A stretch of DNA of 64,000 nt from Acinetobacter calcoaceticus (GTDB lineage Bacteria; Pseudomonadota; Gammaproteobacteria; Pseudomonadales; Moraxellaceae), in NCBI RefSeq assembly GCF_900520355.1, contig NZ_LS999521.1, positions 3,472,001 to 3,536,000 of the forward strand. The letters run 5' to 3'. Below, piece after piece: positions 38,012 through 46,795 of this stretch. The translations under genes and the position numbers were made by a program. The notes under the pieces were generated by a model. That model was not told the DNA's origin, ran no database searches, and saw only the letters and a program-made list of their open reading frames with translations. Within the stretch, counting starts at the first letter, position 1; each line of letters starts with the position of its first letter.

Positions 38012-38186
38012 TATGTCCGTTTTTTCGTCCTTTTTATATTGTGTATAAAAGAGAACTTATCCACAACTTGTATAAAAACTCTTCTTATTTTTCTCACAAC
38101 TTATCAATTTTTTGTATTCGGCAAGCTTCCAAAGCTTTTATTCGATGCTATGCTTAAACCCTCATTTGATAGGAAGTTTTAAGATA

Positions 38187-38519
38187 ATGGCACAAGAATT
38201 ACTTGCCCAATTACAAGCAGGCACAGCAAAATTTTCAGACGTTTTAGCTCATATTGAAGCCCGCTACCAACATACTCCAACAGCTTTTCAAAATGGCGCA
38301 CAGCATAACGCTGCTACTGAAAATCAAGGCAGTGCAAAAGTTTTCTCTTTTGCCAAGTTACAAGGTTTAGACCAAGCACAAACTTTGAGTTTATTTGCAG
38401 AACACTATGCATCTGTATTGGCTACACCAGAGGGGACTGATCATCAAAATATTCGCCAGTTTATGCAAAATGGTTGGGATGGTGTGAAGTTTGAAGGTCA
38501 GGCTTTAGCTGAAAAGTAA
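38187..38519 (+). CDS. HopJ type III effector family protein (name only)
   Basis: The 110-residue protein matches the HopJ family: an N-terminal QLQAGTAKFSDVLAHIEARYQHTPTAFQNG and a C-terminal FAEHYASVLATPEGTDHQNIRQFMQNGWDGVKF. The family name comes from a Pseudomonas syringae protein; most members, including this one, sit in genomes without a type III system and are probably housekeeping cytoplasmic proteins. Start at 38187 has AGGAAG ten bases upstream; the in-frame start at 38112 has no site. Monocistronic. Confidence 0.8.
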   Translation: MAQELLAQLQAGTAKFSDVLAHIEARYQHTPTAFQNGAQHNAATENQGSAKVFSFAKLQGLDQAQTLSLFAEHYASVLATPEGTDHQNIRQFMQNGWDGVKFEGQALAEK

Positions 38520-38986
38520 TAAGCTTTAGTAGCTAATGCCTCAAATCATAGGATTGTCACAACAGAGTTTTTTCAGTTAGATTTTATACCTAGATTAGCC
38601 TTCGGCTCGACCTACTTTTCTTTTGGGAAAAGTAGGCAAAACCATTTTCATTAACAGAACCTATTATCTGTTTGCACTTATCCAATATTTTGCAAAAACA
38701 ATATATCTCTGATTTCAGTCAGGCTGTTGATGACTTTAACGCGTATCAAATCAAAGAATAAATCAGATAATTTTCTTTTTAAAATTTAAATAATAATTAG
38801 TTATTTACTATCGTGACAAGCGGCAAGGATGCCACTGTTTCGCTGTGCTATAAGGATGTAGCATCAGCGAAACAAAAGATTTTTGCTTACTTTTGATCTT
38901 TCAAAAGTAAGGTATGCCTATACAAATGGTGTTGGAGAATATTATAAAACAGAGGCTGTATATTCTGTCCTAAAACATTCAAATAC
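38520..38986. repeat. 467-bp hairpin-rich intergenic region
   Basis: No gene with a credible start is present. Three perfect inverted repeats stand out: CCTACTTTTC/GAAAAGTAGG (38611-38636), TGTTTCGCTG/CAGCGAAACA (38836-38874) and CTTACTTTTGA/TCAAAAGTAAG (38886-38911). The first and third share the ACTTTT core and, with the more G+C-rich GGCTCGACC and GGCAAGGATGCC parts, look like remnants of a mobile palindromic repeat family rather than single-copy spacer. Confidence 0.55.
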
Positions 38987-39367
38987 TCAGTTGCCTGCTA
39001 CCCAATAATAAGTCGCCAACCCCAAACACGTAAAAATTAACGATCCAATCAAATGAATGGAAATTCCCAGCATTGCCATGCCCAACTTACCACTTTGCAA
39101 TAAAGTCACAATCTCAATTGAGAATGTAGAAAAAGTGGTTAAAGCACCACAAAAACCAGTAATCACAAAAAGTTTATAATTTGGACTTAAATCACTGTGA
39201 GCAAAATAGGCAATCGCAAAACCAATAATAAAACCACCGACTAAATTAACAGTGACGGTGCCAAGTGGAATTTGCGGATAAATCGAGTTGAGCTTTAAGC
39301 CCAAAAACCAACGCAGCCATGCCCCTAGAACAGAACCTAAAGCAATTGAAAGTAGAGAATAATACAT
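38987..39367 (-). CDS. crcB: fluoride ion channel
   Basis: CrcB (Fluc) exports fluoride as a dual-topology dimer. The 126-residue protein has four membrane helices and the family motifs GAWLRWFLG, GTVTVNLVGGFIIGF (with the conserved Asn) and GFCGALTTFSTFSIE. The start ATG at 39367 has AAAGGGG upstream. A fluoride riboswitch lies about 130 bases upstream on the same strand, which independently supports the call. Confidence 0.95.
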   Translation of the reverse strand: MYYSLLSIALGSVLGAWLRWFLGLKLNSIYPQIPLGTVTVNLVGGFIIGFAIAYFAHSDLSPNYKLFVITGFCGALTTFSTFSIEIVTLLQSGKLGMAMLGISIHLIGSLIFTCLGLATYYWVAGN

Positions 39368-39494
39368 AGGACTACCCCTTTAGATAGGCGCTAAAAGAGC
39401 AAAAAAGCATGAAGGATAAACTGACATCGCGTACTCCCAAAATGGCCGAGTACGCAATAACCTACGCACCTAACAATATAAATATATGAGGATC

Positions 39495-39551
39495 ACGTAG
39501 GCATCATTAGCCAATACGGCGGTTTTTCTAGGGAGGAATGCCATCTCCCCT
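39495..39551 (-). promoter_or_regulatory. fluoride riboswitch (crcB motif)
   Basis: On the minus strand the aptamer reads GGGGAGATGGCATTCCTCCC, then AACCGCC, then GGCTAATGATGCCTAC. This is the crcB-motif pattern: a GGGAG/CTCCC stem, a GGCAT loop that can pair with ATGCC as the pseudoknot, and the AACCGCC..GGCTAATG element. It lies between the GFA gene and crcB. Downstream CCTACG can also pair with CGTAGG (39461-39466), and a strong hairpin (GCGTACTC/GAGTACGC, 39429-39455) follows. Binding of fluoride should turn on crcB. Confidence 0.88.
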
Positions 39552-39601
39552 TGATCAGTATCTTAAAACAACTAAAAGTTGATTGAAATACTCTTTTCAA
39601 C

Positions 39602-40012
39602 TCATGGGCGTTCAGCGTATTGAAGTAAATCGTCCTGAATACATTCCCACTCTGCTTTTGAAGCAGCAAAAATATGCATTGTCGGTTTTTGGTCTAATAG
39701 TGTATCAAGAGTACCAATTCTTAAACGATAAAGTTCAGGCTGTCCATCACGAGAGCTAATCAAAGGTGAACCACATTCACTACAGAACCAACGATACACA
39801 CCTTCCACAGCAAATTTTTTGACTAAGTCTTCACCTTGAGTGATTTTAAAGTCTTCACTTTTGACAGGAGCATTGGTCGCAAAGGCAGTGCCATTTGCTT
39901 TACGACAGCGTTGGCAGTGACATTGAATAATATCTCCGATATCGCCTTTAATTTCATAGCGAATACCTTGGCATAAACAACTTCCTTGATAGACTGGTGA
40001 TACTTGAGACAT
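39602..40012 (-). CDS. GFA family (glutathione-dependent formaldehyde-activating-like) zinc protein
   Basis: The 136-residue protein has the GFA/CENP-V-type zinc sites: SCLCQGIRYEI (CxC), CHCQRCRKANG (CxCxxC) and FCSECGSPL (CxxC). Members bind zinc; only a few are proven to act on S-hydroxymethylglutathione. No alcohol dehydrogenase is adjacent, so a formaldehyde role is not supported here. Same strand as crcB, but the riboswitch between them suggests separate transcripts. Confidence 0.8.
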   Translation of the reverse strand: MSQVSPVYQGSCLCQGIRYEIKGDIGDIIQCHCQRCRKANGTAFATNAPVKSEDFKITQGEDLVKKFAVEGVYRWFCSECGSPLISSRDGQPELYRLRIGTLDTLLDQKPTMHIFAASKAEWECIQDDLLQYAERP

Positions 40013-40090
40013 GTTCTCATCGTTCCTATTATTATTGATTGTTCAAAACTAACACTTTTCACATATCAAACAAAGCGCAAAATGAAGCGC

Positions 40091-41296
40091 TTATCGCTCC
40101 AAGAATGAATGCACACCCTCTCCCGCGGCTCGCCCTGTGGCAAAGCATGCCGTAAGCAAATAACCGCCAGTAGGCGCATCCCAATCCAGCATTTCACCGC
40201 AGCAAAATACACCTGATATTTGTTTGAGATTTAAACTTTCGGACAGTGCCTCTTGTTTAATACCCCCAGCACAGCTAATCGCTTCTTCAATAGGTCTAAA
40301 ACCATCTAAGGCTATTTTTAATGACTTGATCTGCTCAGCCATTATTTCCGGTTGATTCCATAAAGCTTTATCAACTATTTCACGAATGAGGTTAATTTTA
40401 GCTGTATCTAATCCTGCCTTTCGCCAGATATTCGTCAAAGATTGCTTTTTTCCAGCCTGTAATTTTTTTATAAGCTGGCTTAATTCAACATCGGGTAATA
40501 AGTCTAAAAATAGATTTAAACTTTGTTCTTGTTTTTGTTGTTCTCGTAAGGCTCGGCCCAGTTTATAGATCACACCACTTTCAAAACCATAGTGGGTAAT
40601 TACAATATCACCTTGCACAATTTGACTTGGATCAACCCATGCATGTACACGCTTTAACGGCTCACCAAAACAATCGCTCATAAAAGACGACCATGCATGT
40701 AAAACACCTGCATTACTCGGTTGGAAAGGCTCAATATTAGATGGATCAATCCATTGTAGCCAAGCTCCGTCGCTGCCCAATTGAGACCACGACACAGCAC
40801 CACAAGCCAACACGACCGCATCATATTGCTGGGTAAAAGTTTCAGTGTTTTGATTATTCTGATTTTCCAAAGTCACTGCTGTACCTTGTAAATCAATACA
40901 ACGATGACGATAAAAAAATTTAACTTGCTGCTCTGCCAAGCGTTTTAGCCAAGCACGCAGTAAAGGCGCTGCTTTCATTTCGACAGGAAAAATACGACCC
41001 GAGCTGCCAACGTAAGATTCAATTCCAAGACTTTTCATCCAGTCTTGAATCCAGACTGCACCCCACTTTTCAACCCACGGTCTCAACCATTCAACATGGT
41101 CATAACGCTCAATAAACTGTGCTAAAGGTTCAGCATGCGATATGTTTAAACCTGTTTTACCAGCCATGAGAAACTTACGTGCAGCTGAGGGTTTTTGCTC
41201 ATACACATCAATTTCATAAGCATATTGGCTTAACACTTCAGCAGCCATAAGACCTGCTGGGCCTGCCCCGATAATGGCAACCCGCTTATTCGCCAT
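40091..41296 (-). CDS. BaiN/HI0933-like NAD(P)/FAD-dependent oxidoreductase
   Basis: The 401-residue flavoprotein starts MANKRVAIIGAGPAGLMAAEVLS (FAD Rossmann motif) and continues KFLMAGKTGLNISHAE, GRIFPVEMKAAPLLRAWL, then FCCGEMLDWDAPTGGYLLTACFATGRAAGE near the C-terminus, the signature of the HI0933/BaiN family (TIGR03862-like). The redox substrate is unknown. The ATG at 41296 overlaps the end of trmB by 11 bases, so the two genes are co-translated; an in-frame start 33 bases upstream is less likely. Confidence 0.8.
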   Translation of the reverse strand: MANKRVAIIGAGPAGLMAAEVLSQYAYEIDVYEQKPSAARKFLMAGKTGLNISHAEPLAQFIERYDHVEWLRPWVEKWGAVWIQDWMKSLGIESYVGSSGRIFPVEMKAAPLLRAWLKRLAEQQVKFFYRHRCIDLQGTAVTLENQNNQNTETFTQQYDAVVLACGAVSWSQLGSDGAWLQWIDPSNIEPFQPSNAGVLHAWSSFMSDCFGEPLKRVHAWVDPSQIVQGDIVITHYGFESGVIYKLGRALREQQKQEQSLNLFLDLLPDVELSQLIKKLQAGKKQSLTNIWRKAGLDTAKINLIREIVDKALWNQPEIMAEQIKSLKIALDGFRPIEEAISCAGGIKQEALSESLNLKQISGVFCCGEMLDWDAPTGGYLLTACFATGRAAGEGVHSFLER

Positions 41297-41918
41297 GCAC
41301 TTGCCCTTGCAATGGTGCAAACTCATCAAAACGTGTGCTGTAGCCTTCAGGCTTGGTCATAATGAGTTGCTGACAAAGCTCGCCACGTTCTAAATATTTA
41401 ATTTCAAAATGAGTACGTGCAGACGTTTGAGCAATTTTTTCTTTTTGATAAGGCAGTTTCCACACATTTAATAACTGATGTTCTGCTTCTTCAATATATT
41501 CAGGAATATTACTTGCCAATGTAATGGTTCCACCTGTTTGCAGGCGTGAGATTAAGAATTCAAAAAATGGCATATTCAACCAGCGCTGTGCCGGATTATG
41601 TGGTTCTGGATTTGGGTAGAGAATAAAAAAATGTTCAACTTGAACAGGGTGTAAAGCGTGTACAACCCAAGGTAAAGCATCTGCATGTACAGGCACCAAA
41701 TTATCTCTTGGTTCCAAACTATGCTGCTTTTGCATTGCCAAGAATTTTTCTCGGGTTCGTTCAATTGCATATAACGTATACTGTGGGTGTTGCCCGCTAA
41801 AGAGCAAAGCATGTTTACCCTTACCTGCACCAATTTCTACACAAATTGGAGTATTTTCAATTGGGGTAAAATCGCGAGGCGCTTGCATACGTTGTGCTTG
41901 AAATTGACGAATCGGCAT
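41286..41918 (-). CDS. trmB: tRNA (guanine-46-N7)-methyltransferase
   Basis: TrmB makes m7G46 in tRNA using SAM. The 210-residue product has the class I methyltransferase motif I (CVEIGAGKGKHALLF), followed by the TrmB-specific LYAIERTREK, FFILYPNPEPHNPAQRW and ATNIPEY-like ASNIPEYIEEAEH. A GTG two codons upstream (41924) is an alternative start; neither has a clear ribosome binding site. It is shorter at the N-terminus than E. coli TrmB. It overlaps the BaiN-like gene. Confidence 0.85.
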   Translation of the reverse strand: MPIRQFQAQRMQAPRDFTPIENTPICVEIGAGKGKHALLFSGQHPQYTLYAIERTREKFLAMQKQHSLEPRDNLVPVHADALPWVVHALHPVQVEHFFILYPNPEPHNPAQRWLNMPFFEFLISRLQTGGTITLASNIPEYIEEAEHQLLNVWKLPYQKEKIAQTSARTHFEIKYLERGELCQQLIMTKPEGYSTRFDEFAPLQGQVHGE

Positions 41919-42012
41919 AATCACATCAAACTAAATAAAAATCGGCACAAGTCTACCAAGACACCTGACTTTTGCCTAATCTATTTCTTTTCACAATGAA
42001 GGACATTGCCCT

Positions 42013-42207
42013 ATGCCACGTACATTCCCCTGCCCACGTTGTGGTGGACCAAGTGTTTGGGAAGGTAATGAGTTTCGTCCGTTTTGCTCAGAACGCTGTA
42101 AATTAATTGATTTAGGAGCTTGGGCAAACGATGAATATAAATTGCCTACCCAAGATGCTCCTCAGCAAGACAAGGGTAGTCAAAATGAAGATGATTATGA
42201 GGATTAA
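42013..42207 (+). CDS. yacG: zinc-binding DNA gyrase inhibitor YacG
   Basis: The 64-residue protein has [11 protein letters not shown] and [19 protein letters not shown], the two zinc half-sites (CxxC and CxxxC) and the DLGxWxxExY motif of YacG, which binds GyrB and inhibits gyrase in E. coli. The acidic tail (NEDDYED) is typical. Its stop codon shares bases with the stop of the convergent MBL gene (42204-42207). Usually near coaE/pilD, it is isolated here. Confidence 0.93.
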   Translation: MPRTFPCPRCGGPSVWEGNEFRPFCSERCKLIDLGAWANDEYKLPTQDAPQQDKGSQNEDDYED

Positions 42208-42848
42208 CCTGCTTTACCCGCGACAAACGGGTTAAATTGTTTTTCATAGCCAATGGTACTCATCGGACCATGTCCAGAAATAAACTGAGTATCATCTGGC
42301 AAACTAAAACATTCACGTTTAATCGATTCAATCAACTGATCATGGTTTCCACGCGGGAAGTCTGTTCGTCCAATCGAACCTTTAAACAGAACATCACCCG
42401 TCCAAAGTAAGCCATGGTTTTTATTATAGAAAACAATATGTCCTGGCGTATGCCCCGGTGCAAAGCGCACCTCAAACTCATCTTCACCAAGTTTTAGCAC
42501 TTCGCCACCTTCAAGCCATTGATCGACTTTGACAGGTTGCGGAATTGGGAAGCCGTAACGTGCTGATACTTCTTGAATCATATCTAGCCAGAACTGATCT
42601 TCTTTATGTGGACCAATAACTGGAACGCTCCATTCTTTGGCAAGCTCACCTACCGCTCCAGCATGGTCTAAATGTCCATGAGTCAGCCAAAGTGCTTTTA
42701 CTTTTAAGCCTAAATTTTCAACTTCTTTTTTCAAAATAGCAGCATCACCACCAGCATCAATCAAAACTGCTTCTTTCGTTTCACTGTCCCAAACGAGGGA
42801 ACAATTTTGAGCAAATGCAGTAACGGGAACAATTTTGACTTGCAGCAT
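42204..42848 (-). CDS. metallo-beta-lactamase-fold hydrolase, YcbL/GloB-like
   Basis: The 214-residue protein has the glyoxalase II-type zinc motif [11 protein letters not shown] (HxHxDH), [12 protein letters not shown] (third His), [21 protein letters not shown] (bridging Asp, GRTD) and [13 protein letters not shown]. This order marks the YcbL/type II glyoxalase-like group; it lacks the C-terminal helical domain of classical GloB. It may hydrolyse S-lactoylglutathione or another thioester. It precedes no partner and follows hemH by 23 bp in the same direction. Confidence 0.88.
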   Translation of the reverse strand: MLQVKIVPVTAFAQNCSLVWDSETKEAVLIDAGGDAAILKKEVENLGLKVKALWLTHGHLDHAGAVGELAKEWSVPVIGPHKEDQFWLDMIQEVSARYGFPIPQPVKVDQWLEGGEVLKLGEDEFEVRFAPGHTPGHIVFYNKNHGLLWTGDVLFKGSIGRTDFPRGNHDQLIESIKRECFSLPDDTQFISGHGPMSTIGYEKQFNPFVAGKAG

Positions 42849-42871
42849 AAAAACCTCTGGCTAAAACACAA

Positions 42872-43888
42872 TTAACGGTGGGCTAAGGTATGGGTAAGGG
42901 CATCAAGATTAGCCTGAACTAATCCTGCAAGCAAATCAATATGAGCCTGATCGCTATTTAAGGCAGGAATATAAGCGTAACTCCCACCACCTGCTTGTTG
43001 AAATAGCTCTGCATTTTGAATCGCTAATTCTTCAAGCGTTTCTAGACAATCGGCAGAAAAAGCTGGACTTAACACCTGAACAGACTTAACACCTTGCTGC
43101 GCCCAATCTTGTAAAAGCTGATCGGTATAAGGTTTCACCCATTCTTGTTTTCCAAAACGGGACTGGAAGCTAATTGCCCATTCATCATCTTTTAAATGTA
43201 AGGCTTCGGCCACCAGCTTTGCTGTGATGCGACAACGGTCTGCATAAGGATCACCTTTGTCTGCATATGGCTGTGGAATCCCATGAAAAGACATCAATAG
43301 TTTTTCAGGCTTACCATGCTGCTCTTGGTAGACTAAAACACTTTCGGCTAATGCCTGAATAAACATGGGATGCTGATAATAGTCTTTAATAATTGTCAGC
43401 CCCGGCAAATTCCGCTGTTTAGGAATCCATTTGGCAAACGCATCGTATAACGGCGCTGTAGATGTTGCAGAATATTGAGGAAACAAAGGTAATAAAATGA
43501 CATGTTCTTGTGGATTGTCCGCTAACTTTTCCAGAACCTTATCAATGCCAGGATTCCCATAAGTCATTGCGGGTAAAACAGTTAAATCAAACTGTTTATT
43601 TTCACGTTCTAAATAAGCTTGCACACGTTTAGTTTGCTCAAACACAATTTCACGCATTGGCGAATCTGTTGACCATACTGAAGCATAGGCATGCGCTACT
43701 CTTTTCGGGCGAAAAGGTAAAACAAACAGATTTAAAATAATCCACCAGATCAGTTTCGGTATTTCAATCACACGTGAATCAGATAAAAACTGTTTTAAAA
43801 AACGGCGCACCGCAGGCACAGTCGCCTCATCTGGTGTGCCTAAATTCGCTAAAATGACAGTAACTTTCGGTTTTTGTTCAAACGACAT
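42872..43888 (-). CDS. hemH: ferrochelatase
   Basis: HemH inserts iron into protoporphyrin IX, the last step of haem synthesis. The 338-residue product has [25 protein letters not shown] at the start, [17 protein letters not shown], the catalytic-His motif [19 protein letters not shown] and [17 protein letters not shown] followed by [16 protein letters not shown]. Length is normal for the family. Same direction as the MBL gene behind it. Confidence 0.95.
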   Translation of the reverse strand: MSFEQKPKVTVILANLGTPDEATVPAVRRFLKQFLSDSRVIEIPKLIWWIILNLFVLPFRPKRVAHAYASVWSTDSPMREIVFEQTKRVQAYLERENKQFDLTVLPAMTYGNPGIDKVLEKLADNPQEHVILLPLFPQYSATSTAPLYDAFAKWIPKQRNLPGLTIIKDYYQHPMFIQALAESVLVYQEQHGKPEKLLMSFHGIPQPYADKGDPYADRCRITAKLVAEALHLKDDEWAISFQSRFGKQEWVKPYTDQLLQDWAQQGVKSVQVLSPAFSADCLETLEELAIQNAELFQQAGGGSYAYIPALNSDQAHIDLLAGLVQANLDALTHTLAHR

Positions 43889-43961
43889 GTGTAAATGCCT
43901 TTCAGTTCATCTTATGACACTAATGTAACAGTTTTCAGTGTCATATATAAATTGAATCGCT

Positions 43962-44966
43962 CTAAGCTTTTAATCGAATGCCCCGATGATTCCATTTATA
44001 GCTCAGCAATATCTTTTGAGCTTTAGTGGTTAATTTCCATAGCCCATATGATTGTTCAGTTTGAGTTGGGACAATCCAGCCTTGTGATTGCATTTGATTT
44101 TTAATTCGGAACAGTGCCTTATGATTAATCTGCGCACAGGCAACCGCATGCGCACGAGGTAATTCCTGACGAGCATCTTCTAAGCCAGCCTGATTTAAAT
44201 ATTCATTCAGACAAGCTGCAAAATTCTCTTCTGGCATCGCTGTTTCAAAGCGCTTTGCCAGCACGCTTAACAACTGAGACCACGTCATTTGCCGTTGTCG
44301 TTTAAGCTCTTTAAAGTTGCCATCCTGAAATGCTTGAATCTGATATTCAAATGCAAAAATATCTTGCGGTGCAACTTCATTTAACTGTGTTAATGGCTCG
44401 CTTAATCGCTGTTCTAACTGCAAAATTTTACTTTTTAATAATTTAATCTCATCTTCTAACTGATGGGCTTGATGTGTAGGAACCCAGCCTTGTCCCCCAT
44501 ATTGTTCAATCATTAAAGGGATATTTAAACGAATGACCAACTCAAGTTCACGTGGCGTTTTAAAGTAAAAAATATGCTCTGCTTCATGTAATAATTTTTT
44601 TCTAAATGCGAGAAATTTATCTTTAAGTTGTGGATGTGTTTCTTGTAAATCTATTTCACGATTTTCTGGCTGTTCATGCATGAACACAATAATCAGTTTC
44701 GCCTGACTTAACGCATATTCATATTCTAAAGACAAATAACTCACACCAGAAATCGATTGTTCTCCATACTGACTGCCTAAAAGTAGGATTACATAATCAC
44801 ATTCATCAATCTGTCGACGTGCAAGTGTAGTGGTTAAAGGTGTTCGATGTTCTAATCCCCAGGCAAAGAAACCCATCCCTACCAAGGTTTGAGACAAAAC
44901 CATGCGCTCTGGCTGCATATCGCGGCCAGACGTTGAAATAAAAATCTGATAGCGTGTATCGAGCAT
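43962..44966 (-). CDS. DUF4062-domain protein, unknown function
   Basis: The 334-residue protein starts with a DUF4062 domain (about 4-115): YQIFISTSGRDMQPERMVLSQTL..FFAWGLEHRTP.., then IDECDYVILLLGSQYG and LSLEYEYALS, a Rossmann-like fold akin to TIR and nucleoside-deoxyribosyltransferase domains. A predicted coiled coil (about 175-200: LEDEIKLLKSKILQLEQRL) and a C-terminal winged-helix-like region (RIKNQMQSQGW...LWKLTTKAQKILL) follow. Start at 44966 has AAAGGG upstream. DUF4062 proteins occur in some conflict or defence systems, but this one sits alone between hemH and murI with no defence partners, so its role is open. Confidence 0.7.
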   Translation of the reverse strand: MLDTRYQIFISTSGRDMQPERMVLSQTLVGMGFFAWGLEHRTPLTTTLARRQIDECDYVILLLGSQYGEQSISGVSYLSLEYEYALSQAKLIIVFMHEQPENREIDLQETHPQLKDKFLAFRKKLLHEAEHIFYFKTPRELELVIRLNIPLMIEQYGGQGWVPTHQAHQLEDEIKLLKSKILQLEQRLSEPLTQLNEVAPQDIFAFEYQIQAFQDGNFKELKRQRQMTWSQLLSVLAKRFETAMPEENFAACLNEYLNQAGLEDARQELPRAHAVACAQINHKALFRIKNQMQSQGWIVPTQTEQSYGLWKLTTKAQKILLSYKWNHRGIRLKA

Positions 44967-45084
44967 AACAATACCCTTTCGCCCCATGATCTGTTCGTGA
45001 CTTAATATCAGCCAAGATCATGAACCGCCCCAAATAAAATAATAAATCTAAAAAAACACTATTTTCTAAATGATACTCAAAAGA

Positions 45085-45951
45085 TCAATTCAGATTATGA
45101 AGTGTCCAAGTTAACTCTTGTGGAATCATATTTTGTAAAACAGGTTGCAATGCCTCGGCATTATTGCCGCTGACATAACATTCAATACGTGCAACATTCT
45201 GACCTATTTGGTCACATAATAACGCATTTTTTATTAAAATACGGGCTGTTTGTCGGGCTACTGCCAACCCAGAGTCAACCAGTGTGAATTGGTTATCAAA
45301 AAGATGATGAATTGCTTCATTTAAGAAAGGATAATGAGTACAACCGAGCACTAAATAGTCTGCTCCTTGCTCTGCGGCAGGCTGTAAAACCTCTTTTAAT
45401 GCGTTTAAACATGCCTCTCCCATTTGCTGCCCTGCTTCCACACAAGGAACAAGTTCGAGGTTGGTTAAAGTCATCACTTTAACACCTGCTGGAATAGCAA
45501 ACTTTTCAACAACATCTTTAATGAGTTGTCCACGAAAAGTAGCAGGTGTCGCCAACACGGCAACCACTTTAGAACGGGTTTGTAAGACTGCTGGTTTTAA
45601 TGCTGGAACTAACCCAACAATTGGGAAGTGTTCGCCATAATGCTCACGTAAATGGTCAAGACTAAATGCTGAAGCAGTGTTACAGGCAACCACCGCAATT
45701 TTGCAACCCTGACGGTATAACCAGTCAACAGCACGAGCAGTAAGTTCTCTAATTTCGTCATCGGAACGTGGGCCATAAGGAACATAAGCTGTATCGGCAT
45801 AATACACAATGCGTTCGTTTGGCAAATATCTGGCAATTTCTGCTGCAACCGACATTCCGCCAATTCCCGAGTCAAAAATACCAATTGGAGCATCAGCAGA
45901 TGCGTTAGGCATAGGTTCTAGATCGGTAAATAGGGGTTGTATGGCTGTCAT
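45085..45951 (-). CDS. murI: glutamate racemase
   Basis: MurI converts L- to D-glutamate for peptidoglycan. The 288-residue enzyme shows the two catalytic cysteines in AVVACNTASAF and VLGCTHYPFL, with IGIFDSGIGGMSV (catalytic Asp-Ser) and YYADTAYVPYG. An N-terminal extension of about 20 residues (MTAIQPLFTDLEPMPNASAD) precedes the conserved core. Confidence 0.93.
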   Translation of the reverse strand: MTAIQPLFTDLEPMPNASADAPIGIFDSGIGGMSVAAEIARYLPNERIVYYADTAYVPYGPRSDDEIRELTARAVDWLYRQGCKIAVVACNTASAFSLDHLREHYGEHFPIVGLVPALKPAVLQTRSKVVAVLATPATFRGQLIKDVVEKFAIPAGVKVMTLTNLELVPCVEAGQQMGEACLNALKEVLQPAAEQGADYLVLGCTHYPFLNEAIHHLFDNQFTLVDSGLAVARQTARILIKNALLCDQIGQNVARIECYVSGNNAEALQPVLQNMIPQELTWTLHNLN

Positions 45952-45997
45952 GGCTGTACTGAAGTGTCAGAAAATTTCACTTCCTAAAGCTTAAACC

Positions 45998-46609
45998 TCA
46001 AGTGCCTAATTGCAAGAGCAAATTACCACTTTTTAACTCTAAAACGGTTTCACCTTTATCATTTTCAATCAGTGTTCCATAGTTCACTAAGTGATAAAAA
46101 GACTGGCGTTGAATAAGGGCATTAATTCCAAAACGCACATGCACATAAGGACGCAATTCCCCATCATATTCACGCATAAAAATTGGATGTTCAGCATCGA
46201 CCAAAATCACATCTTGATTCGTCGTGGTCAGTTGTAAAAACTGCTCACCTGAAATTTCAACTTGATCTACCTGATTGACTAATAAAGGTTCATCTTCGAC
46301 CTCAATTTCAATTTGTTCTACGGGGGTTTTCAGGTAGAATTTACCCTCTTCTTTCCATAGGACTTTGGTAAATAGATCTAATAGGGCTTGGCGCTTAATT
46401 AATTGACCTTCGTGCCACCATTCTCCATTGGCTTTAACCGTCAAATCCATTTTGCCGCAATGCTTTGGATGCCACTGCTCTAAAGGTGGAATTGACCTTT
46501 TGTGACTTTGCTGTACACCTTTTAAGTATTGTGCAATGTTCATTAAGTTTTTATCATCAGATAACGGTATTTTTCCCATATCCGATGGGGAATTATTTTG
46601 ATTTACCAT
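45998..46609 (-). CDS. DUF1285 protein
   Basis: The 203-residue protein matches DUF1285: PPLEQWHPKHCGKMDLTVKANGEWWHEGQLIKRQALLDLFTKVLWKEEGKFYLKTPVEQIEIEVEDEPL, then HPIFMREYDGELRPYVHVRFGINALIQRQSFYHLVNYG. Cytoplasmic; function unknown, but a structure of a relative suggested a ligand-binding beta fold. Divergent from etfD; 47 bp upstream of murI in the same direction, so perhaps in its transcript. Confidence 0.85.
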   Translation of the reverse strand: MVNQNNSPSDMGKIPLSDDKNLMNIAQYLKGVQQSHKRSIPPLEQWHPKHCGKMDLTVKANGEWWHEGQLIKRQALLDLFTKVLWKEEGKFYLKTPVEQIEIEVEDEPLLVNQVDQVEISGEQFLQLTTTNQDVILVDAEHPIFMREYDGELRPYVHVRFGINALIQRQSFYHLVNYGTLIENDKGETVLELKSGNLLLQLGT

Positions 46610-46795
46610 AGTTTATGCCTTGCTGACGAAAAAATATGACGACTCAGCCAATTGGCTAGATCATGGTTTAAAACTATACTAGCCAAAACGATAAAAGGCA
46701 CAATAGCATATTTGCGCCTATGGATTAAAACACTCACGGCAGCACCGAATTTCTGAATATGACGGTTGCCACCTTTAAGTATTGAGGAGTCCTAC

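Noticed and set aside
38187..38519. HopJ protein as evidence of a type III secretion effector
   Set aside because: The family is widespread in bacteria without type III systems; no secretion genes or hrp box are nearby.
39602..40012. GFA protein as part of a formaldehyde detoxification operon
   Set aside because: No frmA/adhC or esterase gene is adjacent and the gene is separated from crcB by the riboswitch.
43962..44966. DUF4062 gene as part of a defence island
   Set aside because: Flanking genes are hemH and murI; there are no restriction, CBASS, nuclease or phage-related genes nearby.
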